DNA of 64,000 nucleotides, taken from assembly GCF_010389155.1 (NCBI RefSeq), contig NC_057762.1, forward strand, positions 35,896,055-35,960,054, given 5' to 3'. Each line of letters begins with the position of its first letter. Positions within the stretch are counted from its first letter, which is position 1. The notes beneath the pieces were generated by a model, which had not been told where the DNA came from, made no database searches, and saw nothing but the letters and a program-made list of their open reading frames with translations. Shown here in pieces: positions 12,001 to 23,560 of this stretch. The stretch is from Erigeron canadensis (Eukaryota; Streptophyta; Magnoliopsida; Asterales; Asteraceae). Position numbers and translations under genes: made by a program.

Positions 12001-13295
12001 TTTATACCTATATAATTAGAGGGTTATGAAAACCTATCACTTCAAGGAGAACTCTCCATTAACAAAAGAACTCCACATCACTTTGATAGCAAAAAGAGGA
12101 ATTCCAAGAACCCCTCCGCCGGGCTGACCTTATTGTCCCATATTAACAACTTTGAAATTTAACATGTACGTTATCATTATTTATTTATATATTTTTTCAT
12201 TGACTATCCATATTACGGAAGCAAAACTCAAAATCTAAAGTTCATACAACCTATCATATATTTATGTCCATATATGACGGCATTAAAAAAATCACTTTAA
12301 AATCACATAAAAAGATCAACGAAACTGAGTATATATTTTGCAACGACATGCATATTATTAACTAATATTCCATATTAAATATAGATGAGTACAACCAGTC
12401 AGCATTCAAGTTGGAAGAAAGTTAAACTGATACCAACCAATTCCGCGTGACCGTAATCACAATCACATTATATATATTTTCCCAACTAACTAAACACGCA
12501 ATTCCTCATAGATAACTGATTCCAACCACCTAACAATATTCGTAGCACAAGATTCTACTTATAAACTATTCAAATACAAAAGCTACCAATCAAACTTATC
12601 AACATATATATCGATTCTTTCGTGTATAACCGTACTGATAAATTAAAAGATGCATAAAAAACTTTATGTTTAAGAGTGTTTCTGTTTTGACTTTTGGGGA
12701 AAATTTTAAGCGATTTTCAATAAGTGAAATTCCTAACTTATAGGTTATAGCCTCTTAAAGACGCCATCAAATAACGTCAACCACATTTAAGTCTCATAAT
12801 TCATACCGAAACTGAGATGGTAATATCAAATTGTGACAACGGACAGCTCTAATTAATTAGATAATTTACGAAAGAATAATAACAAAATATATATATATAT
12901 ATATATAGAGAGAAGGGAACTCAAATTTGACAACCAGAAAGCTAATTAATTCCATTAACAAACCAAATCAGAAAATCTAAACATGTTTATCAAACGATTT
13001 ACAGCGTGAAACCATGACTTATTAATCACAATGACGTCAGCAATTCTTACTGATGATCATTAACAATCCTACTGAGCTATTCAAATGGGTTATAATCTTT
13101 ACACCGTCTTTTTATAGACGTAAACTATCAAATACGTTCTAAGATGTTGTACCGTAAAACATATTTGATAACATATGGCTAAAAAACACAGTGTACGAAT
13201 CACCTCCCTATTCAAATAATCCACTATTTTTTTAAAATTAAAAAAACCTAATCCTAATTTTAGCAACGATTAGGTAAATATATATACAAATTAAA
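9034..13295. other. Gene-free AT-rich intergenic block
   Basis: About 4.3 kb without a supported gene. Notable pieces are a GC-richer segment at about 11820-11910 (GGACGTCCGCG, GGGAACGCC, GGGGACGTTCC) that resembles a MITE end without a clear partner, and an (AT)n run at about 12887-12906. The final roughly 50 bp should belong to the 3' UTR of the downstream minus-strand calmodulin-like gene. Confidence 0.4.
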
Positions 13296-13748
13296 TCACT
13301 TATTCATCATCTTCTTAAACTCCTCAAAGTTAACACTACCATCACCATCCACATCAACAGAAGCAATCATCTGCTTACATTCCTTGAGCGTAGACTTTTC
13401 ACCTAAACTTTTTAAAACCGAATGCAACTCATTAGCCGATATTTTACCATTTTTATTCTGATCGTATAAATCGAACGCTTCACGCAACTCCTTCTCATCA
13501 TCCACGGCGTGATCTCCGCCTAAAGCGCATCCTCCACGCTGAAACTGAATAAACTCGTTCAAATCGATATAACCGTCTCCGTCTTTATCGATCTCTTCCA
13601 TTACGATTTTTAGTTCTTCTTCTGACGTCACGGTTCCAAGTGCATTCAGGATTGATCTTAGTTCGGTTATTGAGATTTTTCCGTCGCCGTTCGCGTCGAA
13701 TTTTTTGAAGACTTGTTCGGCTTCGTTTGATGAAGGATTTTTCGACAT
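13296..13748 (-). CDS. Calmodulin-like protein (CML) with four EF-hands
   Basis: A single-exon 150-residue protein, the usual CML length. Four canonical 12-residue loops are visible: DANGDGKISITE (18-29), DKDGDGYIDLNE (54-65), DQNKNGKISANE (96-107) and DVDGDGSVNFEE (132-143). Each has Asp at position 1, Gly at 6 and Glu at 12, so all four should bind calcium. The linker between loops 2 and 3 carries GGCALGGDHAVDDEK rather than the long calmodulin central helix. This layout resembles the CML25/26/27 group. It probably acts as a cytosolic or nuclear calcium sensor; no signal peptide or acylation motif is seen (MSKNP start). The start is an ATG preceded by an A-rich stretch. A second EF-hand gene of similar first-loop sequence lies about 9.4 kb away on the same strand. 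Confidence 0.93.
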   Translation of the reverse strand: MSKNPSSNEAEQVFKKFDANGDGKISITELRSILNALGTVTSEEELKIVMEEIDKDGDGYIDLNEFIQFQRGGCALGGDHAVDDEKELREAFDLYDQNKNGKISANELHSVLKSLGEKSTLKECKQMIASVDVDGDGSVNFEEFKKMMNK

Positions 13749-13960
13749 TTTTTTTTTTCCTTTTTTAATTTGTGTGTGGGATTTGGATATTGCGGGCGGT
13801 TGATACGTAATGTAAGGGTATATATATAGATGTGTGTGTATATATCGTGTTGGTGTGCGTATATATGGAAACTGAATGAAAGCGCGTTTGGAGAAAAATA
13901 CGCGGTAGAGTGACAGTTTGGTGATTCTATATATCTTCTATTATTTTATACGCGACTTCT
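13749..13960 (-). promoter_or_regulatory. Probable promoter and 5' UTR of the CML gene
   Basis: Directly upstream on the minus strand are an A-rich leader and several TATATA-type runs (13819-13847 region) that could serve as TATA boxes. The precise start site cannot be fixed from sequence. Confidence 0.35.
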
Positions 13961-14913
13961 TATAGTCTTTCTCATGATAATTATTTCTTCTTTCCAAATA
14001 TTTCTACCAATAAACTAAAACAAAATTACGGTATTAATATTTATTCCTCTGATCGATACTTGACTCATTATGTAAAGGATACGTGTTTTTTGAAATCCCT
14101 TATAAATCTAATACTCAATAATTTAATAAACTTGATAAAATTAATAATTAGTCCATTTTAACTTGAGACCATTAATATGAATCGAGTTTTAATATTCATA
14201 AACAAATAACTATGTACTTTAAAAGCTATATAAATTAATGATTTTTTTATTTAAAAAGATTGATGTATAACCTTCAAATTTTAATTACACAACAACTTTG
14301 CTTTTATTTACTAAACATTCATATATGCAAACTATCCCCATATTGTACGGAGGCCAGGGGTGTACCAAATGGGGTGCATTGGGGCTCAATGCCCCTATGA
14401 AATTAATTTTTGTCATGTTTAAAAATTTTTTTTTTTTGTTTTTCACATTTTGTCTTCTTTCAGACTTATTTTTCAAAGATTTTTTAATTGTCCCTTTCGA
14501 AAAATTTTGCAATACCATTTCTGAGGGTCATGATTTATGTAGAATATATGACACAAATGGTGGATATAGAATTGTGGATTAATGGATCCATGGTGGACTC
14601 GTACTGACGGTCAATGTCTTCCTGAAAGTTTACATTTTTTTCATAAATTATAAATTTTATATGAACTTTAGTTTGTTTCTTCTACATATAACTACATTCG
14701 ATATAGTCTACTGCCAGTGACGAAGCCAGGATTTATGTTTTGGATGGGCCAAACTAAACAACGAGTATAACACTTCAAATTGTTACATATATGAATCAAA
14801 GTTTCATAAAGTTTCCATATAAATCTTAGTACTGTTGTTCAAAAAAAAAAAAACCTTATGAACTTCAACAGTTAATAGTTGAATAAAATATATAGAGATT
14901 TTATCATATATAA

Positions 14914-15184
14914 GACTATCCGCATCAGTTCAGGATATCCTTCTAACAAACATCCTAATCAACATGCTACGTCAGTTTTTCATCCATCATTCCCATAAAC
15001 ACTTTTTACCCACAATAATAATATATTCATCCTTCTTACAAACAACCAAATAAACTCTAAAGTAATTTTTGTCTTTTACCTTTATCTCTCTTCATTCTTC
15101 CTCATCCTTCTCTACAAACAACCATGGATAGACATCCTCCATGTCACCACAAATTTTCTATGGACATCCTTGTTGTGGATGGCA
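14914..15184. mobile_element. PIF/Harbinger-like MITE (imperfect)
   Basis: Left end GACTATCCGCATCAG and right end (reverse complement) TGCCATCCACAAC are imperfect inverted repeats, both followed inward by AGGATATCC/AGGATGTCC. A TAA flanks each side (14911-14913 and 15185-15187). Length is about 270 bp, with no ORF. Confidence 0.45.
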
Positions 15185-17501
15185 TAATATAATAGCTACC
15201 TAGTTAAATTACAAAGAAAGTGTGAGGATATGATAACCAACTTGTATGGTTTGAATTATTGAAAAGTGACACCCAATGGTCTAGTTGAGGGCTTGAGGCA
15301 CGTCGTAGAAGAACCAGCTATGCATCTCCATGTGGAGATAACGACTTCATCGTATATAAATTGTCCCATGTGAGCTAATTGTCCCATGTGAGTTTTTAAC
15401 TTATTCTACCTTATGGCCTTGTAGGTATTGACTTCAAAATTCTAACAAAACCAAAATCCGGGTATTGACTTTAAAGGGTAATGATTATAATCCTCTTACA
15501 TTTCCTAATTAATAGGAAGGTGATATATGGAAAATCATGGTGAGTTTAGAAAAGATAATTAGTGGAATTTACATGTCATATTTATAATATTTAGGAGGAT
15601 TATGATAATTAATCATTTTCCATTTAATAGAATCTACATGTCACATTTATTGACTTTTAGGCTAATGATTATGATGATTAATCATTTTCCATTAATGTTT
15701 ACATGTGAGAAAAAACTAATTACTACCGGTAACAACTAACCTTTTTCATAAAAATATACAAAACTTTCTTTTAAGTCATTTAAACTTTGAAATACCTATA
15801 CTATATATCTCTCATATCCTAAATTATTTATAATACCCTTTAAATAAACGAACTATTATACTTAAACCAAAAGATATACCGCCTAGCCGCTGCATCGTTT
15901 CGTCAAATTGCGCCTACTACTTGTTAGTATAATGAGATTGTTTCTTCAGTTTGAGATTAAAATTGATCTGATAGGTTAATTTATTTTCTTGTCATACCAA
16001 TAAGATTAGAATTAAGATGACCATAACCACACGTGGTATTGTGGTTATATATAAAAGTGTAATCATTCAATTTAGTTGAGATCTCAAAAATAATCATATT
16101 TTCTAATTCAATAGGAGTATTTTTATTTGAAGTTTGTTATTTGTAGGGTTATGAATTAGGTGCATGGAAGTCTTATATATGGCGGCCGAAAATTTGTTTT
16201 AATATACATGTATATGTTTATTATATACAACTTTTTATTTTACATGAAGTATAATTGTTTGTACAGCTAATTCGATGATCTAGAAAGGAGGAATGGGGGT
16301 GGTTGTGGTTGTTATTTAGCGATTCCCTTTCGGTAAAGCTATGCCTTATGTACGCCAAGAATATGTGTGTGTGTGTCCTCTATTCTAGCCATCCTTCCCC
16401 CTATTTATAGGGGGTTCGTGACTTTCCCTCCAAGTAGGGTTTTATGAGTCGTGCATATCAATTCCGATAATAGGGGATTTGATATGATCTTCTTTCCTAA
16501 GATATAGGATTCATGATAAGCATGTATTTTTTCCTTGTTTACCGGAAGTGAAACGTGGCCTCTGAATATACCCTGCGTGCCGACGTCTAGGTGGGTAAGT
16601 CATCAATAAAGATTACATCTAGCAAAATTTTCTTCCTTTTATAAAAAGAGATCTTGTGCTATTGTTAAGTTTCTAAGTTTGGTGGAGTGGAAAGTAGGTT
16701 TGGTTAAGTTAAGACATGTGTTTCGTTGTGATATGTACCTGCCCACACCCTTTTTAACCTTTGCGTGCTCCCCATGATATTCGAGATCCTTTTCCCCCTT
16801 TATTGTTTTCCTTAGAAGTATCATAGCGACTTGATGATCATTGTTTCATAATGATCATGAGTATCAAACTTTCAATTCATCAAAGATAATAAATCTATCA
16901 CATTTACACAACACTGATCGACTTATACATTATGCTGAAAACTTTATACTTTATATAGTAGATTAAATAAATAAAAAATGATTCAATTATCATTTCTCTT
17001 TTCTTGTAGATAATATAATATATTTCCAATATAGTTATAGATCATGACTAATTATATTACGTGTGGCATAAATGCATGATGACATTTTGAACTTAGTTCT
17101 CCATTTATTCTCAAATTTGATCATTATTGTCAACATTAAGTATTACCTGTCGTTTTGATCTAATATATATTAAAAAGTATAAAAGATGTGTTATATCTAT
17201 ATTTATATTTCTATATAAAGCAAATCCACCTTTCAACATTCAATTTCAACAATGTACACATAATAATGTATAATGTACTATACATCAATGCATACAACTT
17301 TATCTTTCATTAATAAATCATTTTATTTCTATAATTATTTCAAAAATTTCTGTAACAACCGTTAAGTTTAATTTACAAGGTTAGACTTGGACATCTATAT
17401 TTTAATTTACAAAACTAGTACTTTTGAACCTAGCACATACATTTTTAGTCCTCTAGTACCTAGATTGTCAATATCTTGTGAAATGCCATCAAATATGAAT
17501 A
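15185..17501. other. Intergenic block with repeat debris
   Basis: No gene is supported. At about 15475-15710 there are repeated phrases of the type GATTAATCATTTTCCATTNAAT and GGTAATGATTATAAT, suggesting a diverged small element. A related phrase (GATCATTACCC) occurs at about 23814-23824. An LTR-like stretch is listed separately. Confidence 0.35.
16260..16850 (-). mobile_element. LTR-like remnant
   Basis: Read on the minus strand it contains a promoter-like CCCTATAAATAGGGGG and further upstream ACCCTGCGTG and CGTCTAGGTGGGTA in the opposite sense. The segment at about 30545-31080 shares the CTCTGCGTG/TCTAGGTGGGTA type phrases in the other orientation and also has a TATA box. No paired LTR or coding region was found, so this may be a solo LTR. 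Borders are approximate. Confidence 0.3.

Positions 17502-17569
<68 letters not shown>
17502..17569. repeat. (AAT)n microsatellite
   Basis: An uninterrupted trinucleotide AAT run of about 68 bp, likely length-polymorphic. Confidence 0.95.
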
Positions 17570-17570
<1 letters not shown>

Positions 17571-18999
17571 CTTAAGATTTATAATTAAATATTATAACAA
17601 TACACTTATATTTAGACACCTTAACAATTTCTTATTTTTTTTAACAATCAATGATTTAGTCACTTACATGAATTCTACAAACTCTAATAATATGATTAAT
17701 TTTATATTTATCATAATAGCCGTTGTTGTTTTTACCAATTAAACGCGTAATTAACGAATTTGTTAACTAATAATATGTTGACACTTGCAGATATTTAAGT
17801 GAATTTAATCATCCTTACTTACAACGTGTCATGTTACGGTAATTAACTAGAACATACCATGTATCCTCCTTTCATATTACAGGATTATTATTATTAAGAC
17901 CAAATAACAAAAATGGAGTTTTCTTCCTTTTTCCAAATACGTAAGCTAATAATAATCCCAACCTATAATCCTTGATCATCTTCTATCCTTAAAACTATTA
18001 ATAACCTTAATAATCTAACATAAATAACTAGATATATATAAAGTTTGGTACATAAGAATTAGCCTTGCACCTTTTCTTCTGAATCTGTTCGAGACTACAA
18101 GAAAAAGAAAAGAGCAGCCTTAAGTTTGTTTTTTACATCATCTTGTTGGTAAGCTTCTTGTGGTCAAAATTTTAGCTCTTAATTGTGTATTTTTATTACA
18201 AGTCACCACTTATAACTAGTGTTAAAATATTGTTCCTGGACTAAATGATCTAGATGCTTTATATATAAATAAATGATAGTAAATTTTGTTTGTGCACATA
18301 ATTTAACATCATGGATTCATACTTGGAAACTAGTCTAAATAAATGCTAAAATTCCGATTTTAAATAAGTACATGAAGTGTGTCATATATGTGGGTTAATA
18401 ATGTGAAGTCATGATAGTCGAACAAATGTACATGAACTGTTTGTTCGTAAAAAGCGAACAAAATGATTTTATATCAAAACATACTATACCCATTGACTTA
18501 TTGTTAGGCAAAATTTACGGATGGAGTTTTATGACACCATTACATGGAAATATTTAAGCTATATGTAACATGCATGTAATTGGTATGTATTATGGTGATT
18601 GGAACTGATGTATATTTCATGTGCATCCAATTTATTAATAAAATATATATGAGTAACTGTCTTGTTGGATTGAATCATTTAGACATTTAAATACATACAA
18701 AAATATCATCAAACATCTTACAAACTAAGTAGAAATATATATGTACATGAACATTGTGGTTAGTAACATGCATGATATACGTAAAAATGTATCAAAGAAA
18801 ATCATGTTATATGGGTATTAGTGAATCTAAGAAAACAATGTTATTGTATGTGCATCAAATTTGCAGCATGTGTAGGAAATAGTATGTATATATATTCATT
18901 TCATTGTATGAAAGTTACTGCCACTAATAATAACAACAATGATAATAAGTATATAATGTAAATATTGCAATATCATTAAGCCTCAAAGTTACGAACAGG
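17570..18999. other. AT-rich intergenic sequence
   Basis: About 1.4 kb with no supported gene or clear element. Confidence 0.35.
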
Positions 19000-19510
19000 C
19001 CACCGCCACGTGGCACTGTTCCATTGGTTTATATTATATTCCGCATCATTATTTAACTTTTGCTATGTCGGATTCCGTTTGAGTTATATTTCTTAGGTTT
19101 TTTTTGGTTTTTTTCACAGTTTTTTTTTGCTTTGTGTTCTCAAGTGTCACTGTTCTGTCGGTTTATATTCCGTCCCGCATCACTATTTGGATTTTGTCAC
19201 AACTTTTTTTTGCTTTGTGTTCTCAACTAATATATTGGGCGCTGACACTGTTCAATTCGTCCATATTAAACCTCGCCCTATTCGGATTTTGCCATATCGA
19301 ATCAGACTTTTCTTTTTTTTTGCACAACTTTTGTTTTGTGTTCTTAACTAATATATTGAGAGCTGACACTATTCCATTCGTTCATCTTACACCTCGCATC
19401 ACTATTCGGATTTTGCATATTGGATACTGTTTGAATTTTTCCTATTTGTATTTCTTGATATCTCAAGAGTTTTTTTTTCCTTTATGTTCTCAGCTAACAT
19501 ATTAGAAACT
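19000..19510. repeat. Degenerate tandem repeat, about four units of approximately 110-130 bp
   Basis: The unit contains CACTGTTC, CGCATCACTATTNGGATTTTG, a long T-run and TTTGTGTTCTCAACTAATAT. It recurs about four times. The open frame covering 19104-19505 follows these repeats and is composition-driven (Phe/Leu-rich), so it is not called as a gene. Confidence 0.6.
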
Positions 19511-19841
19511 TTTATATATTTACACGTCACAAACTTTTGAGCATTACTCTTACATTCATTTTGAGATTGTTTACCCTTATTTTTTTTCTCTCTATATATT
19601 TTTTATTTTATTGTACAAACAAACCTATATGTTTCATTTAGAATATTGTGTGGCATACCAGTGGTATTGTTCTTAAATACATATAAATTCGATATGACAA
19701 ACATCGTAATAAAACATGTCTATGATATAGTGCTTTTTGTACTGCCTTTGATTTTTAGTGATTGTTAATTTTTTTTTCCTAAACTTTCTTTTGTCAAATA
19801 TGAAACCACATTAATAACAAATACAAACATGATAACTGAAA

Positions 19842-19871
19842 TCCCACAACGCGGGATATACACTTCCTAGT
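19842..19871 (+). mobile_element. Helitron-like 3' terminus
   Basis: ATCCC-ACAACGC-GGGAT forms a short hairpin and is followed by CTAG|T at 19867-19871, the expected order for a Helitron 3' end. The tandem repeats at 19000-19510 could be internal to the same element; the 5' end was not located. Confidence 0.4.
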
Positions 19872-21548
19872 TTGTTAATATAAATCACTTCCTTTTAAGT
19901 ATGAGTATTAACGTGATATGCTTATAAATAGAATCAAGTGGTGATCTAAAATCTACATCATCAACTCACCTAAAAGACATTCAAATTTGTAATGGCATTT
20001 CAAGACATATAAGTCTTTAGGCGGAGGACTATTTGTGGCATGAGACTTGGTTCTCATTAATTTGCGTGTTTATGTGACTAGGTTTAGACGACGTTCGAGG
20101 ACGTTAGCTTGTTCGACTTACTTGTTCTCGTATTTCTATTAGATGTATATCTAAAGGTGAGTTCATAACCGCTTTTAATTTAATGTTTTTTAAATTCGGG
20201 GTGAAAGACATGATTTATTTAATTAAATCTTGGTTGATCATAATTGTATATATTTAATAGTTTTAGACTTATTTATATTTTTGTTGAACTGATAGACATG
20301 TTTTAAGCTTTTGAGCTTGTTATAGACTTTTAGACATATTTTGTATACTTGTATGTTATTGCATGAGTTCTAACACTTTAAGTCCCTGAGACATTCATAT
20401 TACTATTAACTTTATGCCGTAGATATTATGGAATAGCGCTATATAGGGTCAGACCAGCCCTCATCCACACTACTCAGTGGGTGCATGGTATCTTTATATC
20501 CTATTCATACGATGTTAGAGTATGAATCCTCTTAGGGCACAGTCGATCAAGCGGTTTAGTAATGGCCTCATTGCAATTGACAGTTCAAGAATACTAAATG
20601 TCTAGACTTAATCAACCAATTATATTATTTATATACATTGACTAAGCATATTCTTTTAAACAAGGTGACATGGAACTTGAAAACCTATGGACTCGCTCAA
20701 CTATTTTTAGTTGATTCTGTTTTATTCGCGTGCCTTTCAGGAAATCGTTAGTAAGGTCAGCTCTCGCGAAGACGTTTCAGACTCGTACCTCATCAAGATA
20801 CATTGTTCTCTAGATCAATGTATAGTCTTTTGGTATGTTTCAAATGATGTATCTCGTCTACTTTTAGTCTCTTGTCATGGGATTTGCTTGTACATTGAAA
20901 TCCTCTTTTTGTACTTCTTGTAATATAATGGCGTGTTATGGTCTATTGACTTGTGCTATGTACTATATATCTGTTACATCCTGTATTCCACATTAGCGGG
21001 GTGTTACATCTTTTATCTCAAAAACCGTATATCGATAAATTATAAAAATTATATGGGTGTTCTTAAAATTTCATGCTCTTTCATTAGAGATATCATTCGA
21101 TATACTTTTCGACGAATTTTTAAATGCGAGAATGAAGCTCGTAAGGCTAAGACATTTGGCTATGATACTCTATGACATATCACCTCCTATGACCTATCAC
21201 GCTCATCATTTTACCGCCACAACGCACAGGTACTTGCTTTCGTATTATGCTAATTCTATGAGTCACTTTGTGACCCTGACATATACCTGCGATATTTTAA
21301 TACATTGCTTTCGATAAATGGTTATATATATGATTGTCTTATGTAAAAGTATGAGCTATTTGCGAATTTTGATGATGATTGATGAGATAATAAATGTCTT
21401 GATAAATGAATCTTCTAAATATCATGGTTCAATGCGAATGTTCTAAACATGAATATACTTTATAAAGCTTTCATTAGTCAAAAACATACAATATAAATAA
21501 TTGAAAGTTGCGTAATAGACTAATTCTAAGATGGATACATATTACATA
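19872..21548. other. Probable retroelement debris
   Basis: About 1.7 kb without a supported gene. Around 20040-21010 the composition becomes less AT-rich, and a GGGGTGTTACATC phrase (about 20998-21010) resembles the end of some Gypsy LTRs. No LTR pair or domain was found, so this is only a suspicion. Confidence 0.25.
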
Positions 21549-22357
21549 CAGTAAAACCTCTATAAATTAATATTCGATAAATTAATAACCTCGATAAAAC
21601 TAATAATTTGTCTGGTTTTAACTTGGGACCAGTACAAAATGGGACACCAATCAATAAAATAATAAGATAATAACTTTTTTAAAACCCCAAGATAAAAATA
21701 TAGGTCCCATCAAAACTATAAATTAATAATTTATTAAATATTCCAAAATTTTAATATTGTTTAGTAAAAAATAATCTATATTCACTTATTTTTTTTAAAA
21801 CTTTATATCTATGTTGAATATATATTTAAATTTCTACATTGCATTTAATAGTTGAGACATTGTCGCAACAAAAAATTGTGAGAAGTTGTTTGCCGCTTAT
21901 AATTTTTTTTTTCGAGTGATCGATTTCAAAAACTACTGTAAACTTCATCATTAACTAGATTTTGAACAGTATCCATCACAACTTCTTCAATGTTTTGAAT
22001 CTCAAAATATTCATTATTTTCACCAGGACAATCCCGCAACTCATTCACATCCGTTTTGTGCTAATAATGCATACCCGTAATCAAGCTTTCAAGCTCACGA
22101 ATGTCTTTTTCATATTTACATCGTTTAAATTACTTGAGTCGATTAAATTCATGGAACGAATTTTATCGTGTTGAAAGCAATTTGCTTTGAACTTTTGTGT
22201 CATTTAATGTGTGAATGTACATTGAATATAAAAATTTTAAAAGTGATACATGAACCTCTTTAAATTTATAATTTATTATTTTATCGATACAATAATATCT
22301 CGATAATATAATAAAATATTTCGGTCCCAACATTATTAATTTATAGAGGTTTTACTG
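21549..22357. mobile_element. Emigrant/pogo-like element with transposase remnant
   Basis: Inverted ends CAGTAAAACCTCTATAAATT match for about 24 bp at 21549 and, reverse-complemented, at 22357. These ends resemble those of Emigrant/Lemi1 (pogo) elements, which duplicate TA; TA precedes the left end but CA follows the right end. On the minus strand at about 21925-22190 a broken frame reads NEYFEIQNIEEVVMDTVQ, plausible as the acidic tail of a transposase. At 809 bp the element is a deletion derivative. Confidence 0.55.
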
Positions 22358-22599
22358 CATTTTGTAGCTATTATCTAAAAAATATATATAGTAAGCATAC
22401 TCAGACAACTTTTAAGAAAAACAAATTAAAAGGTCATAAAATAACCAAAACTTGGATGATGTATTGTGATAATTAAATTTAAGGTTTTGTTAAATGAAAG
22501 CTTAAGTTTTTTTTTTTTATATATAATATATATTAAATAATTGTTCTAGACTTTTCATATAAACAGATTCAATTTTTTTATACACACATTAAACGTCAA

Positions 22600-22800
22600 A
22601 ATGGCCGCTTTTTTCGGGTTTTTTTTGTCAAAGAACCGGTTTGGAACCGATTTTTGGATCCGAAAGTGGAACCGGTCCCTATATATCGGTTGTTGAGGAA
22701 CCGGAACCGCTTCTTGAGGAACAGGTTCCAATCGGTTCCAGTACCTAGATAATTCAAATCGGTTTTTTTGAAACCAGATATTCTGCCCACGTATACTCAC
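22600..22800. repeat. AACCGG-rich repeat remnant
   Basis: GGAACCGGT/ACCGGTTCC phrases recur on both strands (about 22635-22745), as in MITEs with ACCGG-rich ends such as the element at 29195-29844. Frames on the minus strand here are artefacts of this repetition. No borders were found. Confidence 0.3.
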
Positions 22801-23135
22801 CACTCACCGGTAACCCATTTTTTGAAAGGCCTAACGTATTGGGCTTATCCCGATTTAATTAACTTAAGCCCACACATGTGTTTAAATAATATTTGGACTT
22901 TGGTGCGTTGAATACCTTTCATAAGTTATCTTACTACCTGCTTTAGGAGGAGGCATTTAGAGTAGAGAAATTGAAATTTTGAATTAATTTTTTTGATATA
23001 GAGAGTTAATTTCACAGACCTTAAGAAAACATATTTATGCAGGATATATTCTTTTGCAAATAATTATTCATCAAAAACGAATGAATATGAATTGATGATC
23101 AATTCACTCTACTGGAATGTAAAGAAAATACACAT

Positions 23136-23387
23136 TTATAACATCTTTGCAACGTTCTTCATCATTTCCCTATTGGCATGATAAAAATTAGTAAACTCTT
23201 GAAACGAAATATACCCATCTGCATCGGTATCAACTTTTGCCATGAGACGTTGGATGTCCTCGGCGGTAACAGATGCAACTTTCTTCAAGTTTTTCTCGAG
23301 CTCGGTTGTAGAGATCTTTCCATCTCCATTGTCATCAAATCGTTTAAAAATAAATTCACGTTCTTGTAATGTATCCTCTTCCATCAT
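23136..23387 (-). CDS. Polcalcin, two-EF-hand calcium-binding protein
   Basis: An 83-residue single-exon protein, the family's usual length of about 80. Two complete loops are seen: DDNGDGKISTTE (18-29) and DTDADGYISFQE (53-64). The C-terminus FTNFYHANREMMKNVAKML matches the polcalcin pattern of a helix with ANR...VAK. Polcalcins are small, mostly pollen-expressed calcium-binding proteins known as cross-reactive allergens; they form compact dimers and are thought to buffer or sense calcium in the pollen tube. Two ATGs begin the frame (23387 and 23384); either gives nearly the same protein. A TATTTATATA sequence on the minus strand near 23515-23525 is a plausible TATA box, and the leader has an unusually long A/G-rich run (AGAAA units). 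Confidence 0.92.
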   Translation of the reverse strand: MMEEDTLQEREFIFKRFDDNGDGKISTTELEKNLKKVASVTAEDIQRLMAKVDTDADGYISFQEFTNFYHANREMMKNVAKML

Positions 23388-23560
23388 GATTATTATATGA
23401 TGATAATATTGTTGTTCTCGATATGACTTTGTGTGTTGTTCACTTTCTTTTTCTTTTTTTTTTTTCTTTTATCAATATGGGTTAATTTGTTTTTAGTTAG
23501 AAAAAAGTTTAGGGATATATAAATAGTTTACAAAAATTTTGGTCAATATATATGGTTCCC
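23388..23560 (-). promoter_or_regulatory. Probable polcalcin promoter and 5' UTR
   Basis: A TATA-like TATTTATATA on the minus strand lies about 130 bp upstream of the ATG, followed by an A/G-rich leader. AGAAA motifs are often cited as pollen elements, but in such a purine-rich leader they are weak evidence. Confidence 0.35.

Noticed and set aside
19104..19505. 133-codon frame rich in Phe, Leu and Cys
   Set aside because: It follows a tandem DNA repeat with T-runs; hydrophobicity comes from composition and no membrane-protein family fits.
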